A stretch of DNA of 64,000 bases from an uncultured Collinsella sp. (GCA_900541745.1 UQLA01000003.1:88715-152714); one strand, 5' to 3'. Positions 47,976-56,481 are shown, counted from the stretch's first letter. The notes: a model not told the origin generated them from the letters alone. Numbers and translations are program-made.

Positions 47976-49109
47976 CTAGGCGGACTGCTCCTCGGCCTCC
48001 ATCTCCTCCTCGGTCACGTCGTCGATCGGGACGAAGAGCGTGAACAGGAAGGCGAGGCCAAAGGCGAGCGCCAGCGAGATGCAGAAGGGAACGAACGCGC
48101 GGCTCATGAAGACGGGCAGCGTGGTGAGCGCGGGCAAAGCGAAGGCGGTGCCGGCGCAACCGAACAGGCCTGCCACGGCGGAGCCAATGCCGCCGGCGAC
48201 GCATGCGCAGACCATGGGCTTCTTGAGGCGCAGATTCACGCCGTACATTGCGGGCTCGGTGATGCCCAGCAGCGTGGTGAGCGAGGCGGAGATCGCCTGG
48301 GAGCGGAACTTCTTGTTCTTAGTCTTGAGGGCGACGGCGAGCGCGGCACCGCCCTGGGCGAAGATCGCGCCGCCGAACAGGGCCATGATGGTGTCGAAGC
48401 CGTAGACCGCGACGTTGTTCATGGCAATGGGGAACAGGGCCCAGTGCAGGCCGAGGATGACGAGGAACGGCTGGAACGCGCCGATCAGCGCGCCGGCGAC
48501 GAGCGGCGAGAGGTTGTAGACGGCCTCGTAGCCCTGCGCGAGCCAACCGCCCACGATGGTGCCGAGGGGGCCGAAGACGGCCAGGGTGAGCGGGACGATA
48601 ACGATGATCGTGATAGGCGGCGTGAACAGGCCGCGGAAGGTCTCGGGGATGATCTTGTAGCAGGCCTTCTGGACCCAGCTCGCGCAGTAGATGGCAAGAA
48701 GGATGGGGATGACGGAGCTGGAGTACGTCGCCTTCGAGAGCTCGAGGCCAAACAGGTAGACGGGCGCGTCCGCCGCCATGATGGTGGTGAAGGACGGATA
48801 CACCAGGATGCAGCCGAGAAGGACGGCGGTCACCGTGTCAACATCGAAGCGCTTTGACGAGGTGTAAGCAAGAAACACCGGGATGAAGTAGAACAGCGAG
48901 TCGGCCATCGCGTTGAGGATCGCATACGTGGTCGAGTCGTCGGTGACCATGCCCGAGACCTGCAGAAGCGTCAGGATGCCCTTGAGGATGCCGACGGAGA
49001 CGAGCAGGTTGATAATCGGGAGGAAGAACGAGGACAGTAGGTCGATGACCGCGTTGACGCCGCGTTGGAACGCGTTGGGCGTCTTTTCTGGGGCTTGCGT
49101 GGTTGTCAC
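47976..49109 (-). CDS. PTS EIIC-like sugar transporter lacking EIIA and EIIB
   Basis: About ten hydrophobic segments span 377 residues. LGITEPAMYGVNLRLKKPM near residue 285 is the conserved GITEP motif of the glucose-superfamily EIIC; LGLHWALFPIAMNN resembles the substrate-binding region. The usual EIIB Cys domain and EIIA His domain are not fused here and no gene for them is adjacent. The protein may borrow partners or may transport without phosphorylation. It sits between the dehydratase and amidohydrolase genes in the same direction. The tail is acidic (DVTEEEMEAEEQSA). Confidence 0.88.
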   Translation of the reverse strand: MTTTQAPEKTPNAFQRGVNAVIDLLSSFFLPIINLLVSVGILKGILTLLQVSGMVTDDSTTYAILNAMADSLFYFIPVFLAYTSSKRFDVDTVTAVLLGCILVYPSFTTIMAADAPVYLFGLELSKATYSSSVIPILLAIYCASWVQKACYKIIPETFRGLFTPPITIIVIVPLTLAVFGPLGTIVGGWLAQGYEAVYNLSPLVAGALIGAFQPFLVILGLHWALFPIAMNNVAVYGFDTIMALFGGAIFAQGGAALAVALKTKNKKFRSQAISASLTTLLGITEPAMYGVNLRLKKPMVCACVAGGIGSAVAGLFGCAGTAFALPALTTLPVFMSRAFVPFCISLALAFGLAFLFTLFVPIDDVTEEEMEAEEQSA

Positions 49110-49148
49110 GGTTTCTCTCCTTTCTGAAGCGTCCTGTCAGACGCTGGC

Positions 49149-50675
49149 CTACATATAGTTGCAGATGTGCGGAAGGGCGGTCTCGGTATAGCCAAGGGCC
49201 TCGGCGCAGACCTTGCGGCCGTTGCAGACGGCGATGATGTCGTCGAGCATCCTGTCGCGCATCTCCTCCATGGACTCGGGGCCGTAGATCGTCGGGCTCG
49301 CATCGAGGTCGGTGTTGTCCCTCATGGCCTCGTAGGTGCGCTTGTTGGCAGTCAGGCGATACACGGGCGCGATAGCGTTTCCGGTGGGGGTGCCAAGACC
49401 GGTCGAGAAGACCACGAGCTGGCAGCCGCCGGCGATGATGCCGCCCACGCTGGAGGGGTCGTTGCCGGGGGTGTCCATCACGACGAGGCCCTCGTGCGGA
49501 TTGAGCTGCGCCGCGTACGGATAGACGGCGTTGAGGGGGCTGTGGCCTCCCTTGTGCACGCAGCCGAGAGACTTCTCCTCGAGGGTCGTGAGTCCGCCAG
49601 CCATATTTCCAGGGCTGGGGTTGCCCTCTCGCATCTCGGCGCCAAACATCTGGACGTATTTCTCGTAGTCGTAGACGATCTTGAGGATGTCGTCCGAAAC
49701 CTGCTTGTCCTTCGCGCGGCGGGCGAGGATGTGCTCGGCGCCAAAGAGCTCGGGCGTCTCGCACAGCACGGAGGTGGCACCATGGTTGACGAGCCAGTCG
49801 GAGACCTCGCCGATCAGCGGATTGGAGCCAAGGCCGCTCGAGGGGTCGGAGCCGCCGCAGTTGGTGCCGAAGATGAGCTCGGAGATGTCAGTGGGCTCAC
49901 GGACGCACCGGTCCGCCTCGGTGACCATCTTGCGTGCAAGGCGCGTGCCCTCCTCGATTGCCCTGATGGAGCCGCCGACCTTTTGGATGACCAGGGTCTC
50001 GACGGGCTTGTTGGTGCGCTCGCGAATCGCGTCGACCACGATGTCGTTCTGGCAGCCCTCGCAGCCCAGGGAGACGCAAACGACGCCATAGATGTTCGGG
50101 TTCGCAGCGTAGCCTGCCAAGGCAGCAATAGTCACCTTCTGGTCGCAGTCGACCTGCGAACAGCCATTCTGGTTGTGGAAGGAGACGCAGCCCTCAACCG
50201 CGTTCGCGATCCTCTCCGTGGTGTCGGAGGCACAGATGCTCGTGGGAAGGATCAGGACGTGGTTGCGGATGCCGACACGACCGTCCGGGCGACGGTAGCC
50301 CATGAAGGTGCGCGTGCCCTCCGCGGACGAGGAGGTCTTGGAGGCGACGGAGTCGGTGTCGGTGACGACGGAGTCCTTCAGGTCGTCGGAGCTGGCGCAG
50401 TTGTGCGTATGAACATGCTGCCCGCGCTTGATGTCCGTGGTGGCCACACCGATGAACTCGCCATACTTGACGACCTTCTCACCCTTGGGGATGTCCACGA
50501 GGGCAATCTTGTGGAACAGCGGGATGTCGTCGGTCACGGTAACGCTCGCCAGCGTGCCGTCCGGCATGGGATAGCGGGCCTCGGCGCCCGCCTCCAGTTG
50601 GTAGGTGGCGACGGCGACGTTGTCCCTCTGATCGATGACAACGGCGTTTTGGCCTTGGCTTACAACGTCTGACAT
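49149..50675 (-). CDS. Altronate/galactarate dehydratase family protein (UxaA-type)
   Basis: UxaA/GarD enzymes dehydrate sugar acids to 2-keto-3-deoxy acids using iron. The N-terminal SAF domain (about 1-95) includes HKIALVDIPKGEKVVKYGEFIG and the His pair HVHTHNC. The C-terminal domain has RPDGRVGIRNHVLILPT, VCVSLGCEGCQ, FGTNCGGSDPSSGLGSNP and MDTPGNDPSSVGG, all family hallmarks with conserved Cys and Asp. At 508 residues it is the full fused form. It is first in the operon, 22 bases after the palindrome that I take as the IclR operator. Substrate (altronate, galactarate or another aldonate) cannot be told. Confidence 0.88.
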   Translation of the reverse strand: MSDVVSQGQNAVVIDQRDNVAVATYQLEAGAEARYPMPDGTLASVTVTDDIPLFHKIALVDIPKGEKVVKYGEFIGVATTDIKRGQHVHTHNCASSDDLKDSVVTDTDSVASKTSSSAEGTRTFMGYRRPDGRVGIRNHVLILPTSICASDTTERIANAVEGCVSFHNQNGCSQVDCDQKVTIAALAGYAANPNIYGVVCVSLGCEGCQNDIVVDAIRERTNKPVETLVIQKVGGSIRAIEEGTRLARKMVTEADRCVREPTDISELIFGTNCGGSDPSSGLGSNPLIGEVSDWLVNHGATSVLCETPELFGAEHILARRAKDKQVSDDILKIVYDYEKYVQMFGAEMREGNPSPGNMAGGLTTLEEKSLGCVHKGGHSPLNAVYPYAAQLNPHEGLVVMDTPGNDPSSVGGIIAGGCQLVVFSTGLGTPTGNAIAPVYRLTANKRTYEAMRDNTDLDASPTIYGPESMEEMRDRMLDDIIAVCNGRKVCAEALGYTETALPHICNYM

Positions 50676-50696
50676 GTTTCCTCCCTATGTCCACTT

Positions 50697-50726
50697 GAAT
50701 AACGTTCGTATTTACGAACGTTATTC
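50697..50726. promoter_or_regulatory. Perfect 14-bp palindrome, likely IclR operator
   Basis: GAATAACGTTCGTA and TACGAACGTTATTC flank a TT spacer. It lies between the divergent dehydratase operon and the iclR gene, overlapping the likely promoter or leader of the operon. Confidence 0.75.
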
Positions 50727-50874
50727 GTTATACGGAACAATATATATGAAATGCTGAAGATCTCACGCGGTCCCGCCGCGAATGGTTTTGGTTGGCCGGT
50801 GAACGGTTGCTTGAAGGGGCATGCCGCTATACTTACGGGGAAAGTTTGGGCGTTAATGAACAAGGAGAGTTGCC

Positions 50875-51630
50875 ATGTCCTCGCGATATAATCCTGCTGG
50901 CCACCGCTCTACCTTGCGGGTTCTATCAATCTTTGAGGCCCTTTCGGCTACAAAGAGCGGACTTACCATGGCGGAGATATGCCGCATCGTAGGCGCTCCA
51001 AAAAGCAGTCTCTTCTCGATTTTGCACACCATGGCCGATTCAGATTACGTTAGTTATGACGAGACTACCGGTAGGTATTCGATTGGGCTTAAGACGTATC
51101 TGCTGGGCAAGGCATTCGATCGTGAGAGTGGGGGATTGTCCTCTTTTGAGACAGCCATGCGAAAGGTTGTCGCATCGTGCGGAGAGACCTGTCAGCTCGG
51201 TGTGCTCGACCACGGTCGTGTCCTCTATATTTCGCGCGTTGATTCCCCGCAGCACATCCGTCTTTCATCGGAAATCGGTAAGACCCTTCCTGCGCACTGC
51301 ACGGCGATTGGAAAGGCGATTCTATCTCGATGGGATGAGGAGTCGGTTCGCTCGCTGCTTCCTGTCCCATTCGAAAAAACGACTGAGCATGCGGTAAAGC
51401 ACATAGATGACCTGATGCGGCAGCTCGAGGAGGTCCGACGGTGTGGTTTTGCATATGACCATCAGGAGATGGCAGAAGGGGTTGAGTGCATCGCCGTTCC
51501 CATAGAAAAAGGCGGGCGTCTCTATGGTTTAAGCGTTTCGGTCCCTGCGTATCGTTTTGACACTGAGGTGCAAAACGGGGTAGAACACGCGCTTTCTGAT
51601 GCAAGGAACCAGTTGGAACGCGTTTCGTAG
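50875..51630 (+). CDS. IclR-family transcriptional regulator
   Basis: An N-terminal winged helix (STLRVLSIFEALSATKSGLTMAEICRIVGAPKSSLFSILHTM) reads DNA. The C-terminal effector domain (about 80-251) has LPAHCTAIGKAILS, the conserved IclR effector-site segment, and CGFAYDHQEMAEGVECIAVPI. The length of 251 residues is standard. The ATG follows AAGGAGAGTTGCC. It is divergent from the sugar-acid operon and most likely controls it through the palindrome at 50697. Effector: probably the sugar acid or its keto-deoxy product. Confidence 0.93.
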   Translation: MSSRYNPAGHRSTLRVLSIFEALSATKSGLTMAEICRIVGAPKSSLFSILHTMADSDYVSYDETTGRYSIGLKTYLLGKAFDRESGGLSSFETAMRKVVASCGETCQLGVLDHGRVLYISRVDSPQHIRLSSEIGKTLPAHCTAIGKAILSRWDEESVRSLLPVPFEKTTEHAVKHIDDLMRQLEEVRRCGFAYDHQEMAEGVECIAVPIEKGGRLYGLSVSVPAYRFDTEVQNGVEHALSDARNQLERVS

Positions 51631-51687
51631 GCTTTTGTGCCGCAGTGCGCGGTACGCGATTGCTAGTGATAACACGCCGCATTCATA

Positions 51688-51716
51688 TTGCCCCCTTGAA
51701 ATGCTCGGTATATACT
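51688..51716 (+). promoter_or_regulatory. Promoter of tRNA-Gly, with a flanking palindrome
   Basis: TTGCCC (51688-51693), 17 bases, TATACT (51711-51716). A 9-bp inverted repeat, TGAAATGCT (51697-51705) and AGCATTTCA (51722-51730), straddles the -10 box. Confidence 0.75.
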
Positions 51717-51749
51717 ATCCAAGCATTTCATTTATCCCAATGCGCAATT

Positions 51750-51824
51750 GCGGGCATCGCCAAGTGGTAAGGCATCAGCTTCCCAAGCTGACACTCGCGG
51801 GTTCGAGTCCCGTTGCCCGCTCCA
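51750..51824 (+). tRNA. tRNA-Gly (anticodon CCC)
   Basis: The acceptor GCGGGCA pairs with TGCCCGC, discriminator T, CCA encoded. The loop TTCCCAA gives CCC. The T-arm is CGGGTTCGAGTCCCG. Confidence 0.95.
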
Positions 51825-51834
51825 TTCGAATTTC

Positions 51835-51868
51835 AGGCACGGTAACGTTTCGTTACCGTGCCTTTTTC
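51835..51868 (+). terminator. Terminator of tRNA-Gly
   Basis: AGGCACGGTAACG pairs perfectly with CGTTACCGTGCCT around TTT and is followed by TTTTC. Confidence 0.93.
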
Positions 51869-52148
51869 AATAAAGTGCCGGGACTCGAACCCGCCAGGGT
51901 GCGAGCGTAAAGCAAACGCGAAGCGTTTGTAGCGAGCAGGCGAAGGCGCCGGAAGGCGCCTGAAGCCGGTGCGGATTTGCGAAGCAAATACGCGGACGTC
52001 CCGTTGCCCGCTCCATCGAGCATGGGAGGCCTCGGGAACATCGGATTCAACCCGCTTTGCCCGTGCATGCGCGCCGACCGTGGCATGCCGCCCGCAGCCG
52101 GTGCGAATTTGCTTCGCAAATACGCGGACGCCCTCATGGCCGCTCTAT
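51869..52148 (+). repeat. Repeat tract downstream of tRNA-Gly
   Basis: In order: an inverted copy of the tRNA T-arm (51879-51894, perfect over 16 bases to 51797-51812); GC-rich mini-hairpins such as CAAACGC-GAA-GCGTTTG (51913-51929) and ATTTGC-GAA-GCAAAT; a 19-base direct copy of the tRNA 3' end (51998-52016, equal to 51807-51825); a unique 79-base spacer; then a decayed 53-base copy (52096-52148) of 51964-52016. No gene is present. Confidence 0.8.
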
Positions 52149-52250
52149 GCTACAAAATGTTAGGTTAATGCCCGTTATCGTTACTTGCACCCGCGCACGG
52201 TACAATGGTTGGGTTACGACCAACGTGCCAATAACCAAAAAGGAGCCGCT

Positions 52251-53597
52251 ATGATCGATCGCTATACCCGCCCGGAGATGGGACACATCTTCTCCCTCGA
52301 GAACAAGTACGCCATTTGGCAGGAGATTGAGGTCCTGGCCTGCGAGGCTCAGGCGGAGCTCGGCAAGATCGGTATTTCCAAAGAAGAGGCCCAGTGGATT
52401 CGCGACCACGCCAACTTTGAGAAGGCGAAGGTTGACGAGATCGAGGAGGTCACGCGCCACGATGTCATCGCCTTCCTGACCAACATGAAGGAATATATCG
52501 ACGCCGATGTTCCCGAGGGCGAGCCCAAGCCTAGCCGCTGGGTTCACTACGGTATGACCAGCTCCGACCTGGGTGATACGGCTCTGTGCTATCAGCTTAC
52601 TCAGGCGTGTGACCTGATTATCGAGGACGTCAAGAAGCTCGGCGTGATCTGCAAGCGCCGTGCCTTCGAGGAGCGCAATACGCTCTGCGCCGGTCGCACC
52701 CATGGCATCCATGCTGAGCCGATGACCTTCGGTATGAAGTTTGGCTCTTGGGCATGGGAGCTCAAGCGCGATCTCGATCGTCTTGAGGACGCTCGCAAGA
52801 ACGTTGCCTTCGGTGCCATCTCCGGTGCCGTCGGCACCTACAGCTCCATCGAGCCGTTTGTCGAGGAGTATGTCTGTGAGCACCTGGGCCTGGTTCACGA
52901 CCCGCTGTCCACGCAGGTCATCAGCCGCGATCACCACGCCTACCTTGCCGGCGTGCTTGCCACTACGGCGGCCACCTGCGAGCGCATCGCGACCGAAGTT
53001 CGCAACCTGCAGAAGACCGATACGCTCGAGGCCGAGGAGCCGTTCCGCAAGGGTCAAAAGGGCAGCTCCGCCATGCCGCACAAACGCAACCCCATCACCA
53101 TGGAGAAGGTCTGCGGCCTGTCGCGCGTCGTGAAGTCCAACGCTCAGGTCGCCTTTGACAACGTTGCCCTGTGGCACGAGCGCGACATTTCGCACTCTTC
53201 CGCCGAGCGTGTCGCCCAGGCCGATAGCTTCATCGCGCTCGACCACATGTTCCAGTGCCTCATCCGCGTTATCGACGGCTTGCAGCTGTATCCGGCCCGC
53301 ATGATGGCCAATCTCAACAAGACCCGCGGCCTCATCTTCTCCTCCAAGGTCCTGCTTGCCCTTGTCGACACGGGCATCACCCGCGAGGACGCCTATGCGA
53401 TCGTGCAGGAAAATGCCATGGCCACCTGGCACGAGGTGCAGGATTGTGTCTCCGGCCCCACCTTTAAGGAGCGTCTCGAGGCCGATCCGCGCTGCACCGT
53501 CAGCCAGGAGAAACTCGACGAGATCTTTGATCCGTGGGACTTCCTCACCCGCATCGACACGGTCTTCGACCGCCTGGAGCAGCTGAGCTTCGAGTAG
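52251..53597 (+). CDS. purB: Adenylosuccinate lyase
   Basis: PurB acts twice in purine synthesis, releasing fumarate from SAICAR and from adenylosuccinate. The opening MIDRYTRPEMGHIFSLENKY is family-typical; HYGMTSSDLGDTA carries substrate residues, GRTHGIHAEPMTFG the catalytic His, and GSSAMPHKRNPI the signature flexible loop with the catalytic Ser. The length of 448 residues is normal. The ATG follows AAAAAGGAGCCGCT; the open frame upstream overlaps no conserved part. A TACAAT box at 52201-52206 may be its -10. Confidence 0.96.
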   Translation: MIDRYTRPEMGHIFSLENKYAIWQEIEVLACEAQAELGKIGISKEEAQWIRDHANFEKAKVDEIEEVTRHDVIAFLTNMKEYIDADVPEGEPKPSRWVHYGMTSSDLGDTALCYQLTQACDLIIEDVKKLGVICKRRAFEERNTLCAGRTHGIHAEPMTFGMKFGSWAWELKRDLDRLEDARKNVAFGAISGAVGTYSSIEPFVEEYVCEHLGLVHDPLSTQVISRDHHAYLAGVLATTAATCERIATEVRNLQKTDTLEAEEPFRKGQKGSSAMPHKRNPITMEKVCGLSRVVKSNAQVAFDNVALWHERDISHSSAERVAQADSFIALDHMFQCLIRVIDGLQLYPARMMANLNKTRGLIFSSKVLLALVDTGITREDAYAIVQENAMATWHEVQDCVSGPTFKERLEADPRCTVSQEKLDEIFDPWDFLTRIDTVFDRLEQLSFE

Positions 53598-53640
53598 GGT
53601 TAACCTAATTCGACCGCTTGCGGATGCATTTCAACCTTTG

Positions 53641-53673
53641 GCGCCTTGCCCATCTTGGGTGAGGCGCTTTTTT
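53641..53673 (+). terminator. Terminator of purB
   Basis: GCGCCTTGCCC pairs with GGGTGAGGCGC (two G-U) around ATCTT and is followed by TTTTTT. Confidence 0.88.
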
Positions 53674-53735
53674 ATCGCCGCATCAGCCCCGGGTATAAAA
53701 TGAAATCCGACTGCTGTTTCGATGAAGGGAGGCGT

Positions 53736-54572
53736 GTGCCCGGACGTATCAAGCGAGCCGCCATCGTCTCGTTTACGCTCGTACTTCTTGTTGCCGTCTG
53801 TGTGGGCGCCCTGACGTATACCGTTCGAAGCAGTTCTTCCTCCCCGAATGAAGCCGACAAAGACCTCCCGGTACTCAAAATCGGCGTTACGGATAACGAC
53901 CCCTATGTGTATGTCGATACCACGGTCGATTACGCCGGTATCGATATCGACATCGCCCGCGAGGCCTGCAAGCGCGCGGGGATCAAGCCGCAATTTATCG
54001 ACATATCTTGGAATGACCGTGATCGCCTACTCAAAAACGGCGATATCGATTGCCTGTGGTGCGACTATTCTCCCTGTTATCGCGAGGATAAGTATTACTG
54101 GACTGAGCCGTATTTGACCCTGACGGTTTCGGTCGCCGCCAAGAAAACGAGTGGCATCACGTCCTTGGCGCATCTCGATGGAAGCAAGACCATTGCGGTG
54201 ATTGCGGGCTCGGTGAGCGAACGCCGATTGCTCGCAGGGGATCTGGAAATCTCGCCGGACGTGCAAATCAAATCGTATGGTTCTGCCGAACTCTGCAAGG
54301 CCGCCCTCGCCAAAGGGTATGTCGACTGTTGGATGGCGGACGTTCAGTCGCTTGATCGACTCGTTGCCCAGTATCCTGGCGTTTATCGTGTGTTCGCCGA
54401 CAACGTTATGACGGTTGACCTGGGCGTCGCGTTTGATGATAGCTATGAGGGGGAGTACGTCAAAAACCTCGATACCGCACTGTCCGACATGGATCGAGAC
54501 GGCACGATAGAGCACATTGTGGACAATTACAAAGCAGGAGCGACGACAGGCGGGCAAGGAGCGGAATCATGA
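53736..54572 (+). CDS. Extracellular amino-acid-type solute-binding protein (SBP_bac_3), membrane-anchored
   Basis: After a basic start and a hydrophobic anchor (AAIVSFTLVLLVAVCVGALTY, about 8-28) comes a type-3 solute-binding fold. VLKIGVTDNDPYVYVDTTVDYAGIDIDIAREACKRAG matches the family signature, and AYLTLTVS- and GSVSERRL-like segments form the second lobe. It lacks a lipobox. No ABC permease or ATPase is adjacent; instead the stop overlaps the start of a diguanylate cyclase gene by four bases. I infer a ligand sensor for that cyclase. The start is uncertain: GTG 53736 has AGGGAGG close upstream, while ATG 53700 has none. Confidence 0.8.
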   Translation: MPGRIKRAAIVSFTLVLLVAVCVGALTYTVRSSSSSPNEADKDLPVLKIGVTDNDPYVYVDTTVDYAGIDIDIAREACKRAGIKPQFIDISWNDRDRLLKNGDIDCLWCDYSPCYREDKYYWTEPYLTLTVSVAAKKTSGITSLAHLDGSKTIAVIAGSVSERRLLAGDLEISPDVQIKSYGSAELCKAALAKGYVDCWMADVQSLDRLVAQYPGVYRVFADNVMTVDLGVAFDDSYEGEYVKNLDTALSDMDRDGTIEHIVDNYKAGATTGGQGAES

Positions 54573-56368
54573 CAAATGACGAGCGCCGCTTTCGCCGAAA
54601 GAGTTTAGCCGCAGTGGGCATCGGCATCGTGGCCAGCGTTGCCCTACTGAGTCTGCTCTATATGGTTGGCACGCATCGCTGCCTTGATAAAACGCTTGGG
54701 TTCGGCCAGGAAACCATGGTGTTTTTAAAAAATGCCTGCGAAAAATATGACCGATATGAACAGGGAAGAAAAACCGAGGCGACGCACAATTTGGATGCGG
54801 CGCTCGAGTCGTTTGCGACGTTCTTGCCGCCGGATCGATTTGAAGTCAACGACGATCTGGTCGAGGAATATGTCCATACCGAGAGCCTTTCGGGAATGTT
54901 GGTCACGGACGCCGATGGTCATATGGTCGCCCATTACGATATCGACGGCCGCGATCCACTCATGCTGTGGCGAGAGGAGCTGGCCTGTTCGTCGATCGCA
55001 TCGATGTATCGAGGGTCCAAAGTTTCCTACTCGACCGCTGTCGAGCGCCGCGGTGTCGACTTTGCCGTGAGTGCCGTTCCATACGGTGATGGGGTGGCGT
55101 TGGGGTATCGATCCCTTGCGGCTGAGCCCGCCGATGACTATTCATACACGATCGCCGACGTCCTTGTGAACAACACGTTCCATCAGAGTCCAACAGTGCT
55201 TGTGATGCGCGATGCGCAAATCGTTTCTTCAAACGATTCGACCGTCGATATAACTCTTGCCCGGCTTCTCGCCGATAGCGGAATTGACTGGAAAGACGAG
55301 GGCGTAACACGTATCGAATATCGGGGGACCACCTTATATGCCGTGCGTGCGGCATATAAGGACTACCGCCTGTTTGCGCTATATCCCAAATCTGAGGTCA
55401 TGTCTGACAGGATTTCATTTGTCGCCGTCGGCGTCTTGGTGTGCCTTGCGTTTTGGGTCGTGGTACTGTTGGCTCGAAATATCGCTGACCACCGCAATTT
55501 GGTCGAAAAGGATAAACAGCTCGGCATTATCAATGCCATAAGCGCCATCTACGATTCGACCTTCCTTTTGCATCTTGACACCCTCGAGATCGAGGGAATC
55601 AATATGTCGCCGGCGATAGCGAAGATGTTTGCCGAGCATAGCGAGGCATATGACTTTATGGACACGGTCTGCCGGGATATCGTGAGCCCCGAAAGCCGCG
55701 AAGCGGTTGTGGGGCTCGTAGATATAAGTACGCTTCGTGAACGCATGGAGGGCGTACCGTACTTGGCTGCCGAGGTGCGAGATTGTCGAGGCACTTGGTA
55801 CTCGCTACAGGTTGTCCCCCAGCATCGCGATGAGCAAGGCCGGTTGGATTCGGTCGTCGTGGCGACGCACAACATATCGATGGTCAAGCATGCCGAGGAG
55901 CTGTCATACCAAGATAAACTGACGGGGCTTCGCAACCGCAACTATCTGGAATCGCGTGGAGATAGCCTGGTAAACGAGGACTTGCCAGTGAGCGTGATTA
56001 TGGTGGACTGTAATTATCTCAAGCGGACCAACGACATTTATGGTCACGAGATGGGGGATGAACTGCTGCGACGGACGGCGTCCGTGCTGCGGCGGGTGGC
56101 TGGTGCGGATTACCTGCCGATGCGCGTTGGCGGCGACGAGTTTTTGCTGGTTTGCCCCCATACTGACAACGAGTCTGCGCTCGGGCTGGAACAGGATCTT
56201 CGTCTCGGTCTTGCCGCGGTAAGCGATGAGACCCTGACGGTCAGCGCATCGATTGGCGTGGCGACCGTCGAGACGGCTGGAAATACGCTGGCCGATGTAT
56301 ATCGCGTCGCCGACCACAATATGTATCGGGAGAAGCGCATGGTCCACGTACAGGGTGCGGACTGCTAA
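54569..56368 (+). CDS. Membrane-bound diguanylate cyclase (GGDEF)
   Basis: GGDEF proteins make the second messenger c-di-GMP from two GTP. Residues about 12-35 and 285-305 are membrane helices enclosing an extracytoplasmic sensor region of about 250 residues. A PAS-like segment (about 320-440) follows, then the GGDEF domain at about 450-595: DKLTGLRNRNYLE, IMVDCNYLKRTNDIYGHEMGDELL and MRVGGDEFLLV with GGDEF intact at 521-525. The inhibitory RxxD I-site is not present at the usual place. No EAL domain is fused. It is coupled by ATGA to the binding-protein gene, suggesting joint signalling. Confidence 0.92.
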   Translation: MTNDERRFRRKSLAAVGIGIVASVALLSLLYMVGTHRCLDKTLGFGQETMVFLKNACEKYDRYEQGRKTEATHNLDAALESFATFLPPDRFEVNDDLVEEYVHTESLSGMLVTDADGHMVAHYDIDGRDPLMLWREELACSSIASMYRGSKVSYSTAVERRGVDFAVSAVPYGDGVALGYRSLAAEPADDYSYTIADVLVNNTFHQSPTVLVMRDAQIVSSNDSTVDITLARLLADSGIDWKDEGVTRIEYRGTTLYAVRAAYKDYRLFALYPKSEVMSDRISFVAVGVLVCLAFWVVVLLARNIADHRNLVEKDKQLGIINAISAIYDSTFLLHLDTLEIEGINMSPAIAKMFAEHSEAYDFMDTVCRDIVSPESREAVVGLVDISTLRERMEGVPYLAAEVRDCRGTWYSLQVVPQHRDEQGRLDSVVVATHNISMVKHAEELSYQDKLTGLRNRNYLESRGDSLVNEDLPVSVIMVDCNYLKRTNDIYGHEMGDELLRRTASVLRRVAGADYLPMRVGGDEFLLVCPHTDNESALGLEQDLRLGLAAVSDETLTVSASIGVATVETAGNTLADVYRVADHNMYREKRMVHVQGADC

Positions 56369-56374
56369 TCTTGC

Positions 56375-56441
56375 CCCCGCCAGTCCAAGCATCGTAGGAT
56401 GTTGAATCGGTGCTTGCGATAATAAGTCGGTCCAGGCGGGG
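56375..56441 (+). promoter_or_regulatory. Structured intergenic hairpin
   Basis: CCCCGCC (56375-56381) pairs with GGCGGGG (56435-56441) and an inner AAGCA/TGCTT extends the fold. It lies between the cyclase stop and the TSCPD gene; it may be a terminator without T-tract or a leader structure. Confidence 0.4.
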
Positions 56442-56481
56442 ATAATAGACGTCTGAAATTTCTTTCTGAGAGGGGATCTCA

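Noticed and set aside
51869..52148. CRISPR array or tandem tRNA genes after tRNA-Gly
   Set aside because: Only partial 3'-end copies exist, spacing is irregular, no full cloverleaf can be drawn, and no cas gene is near.
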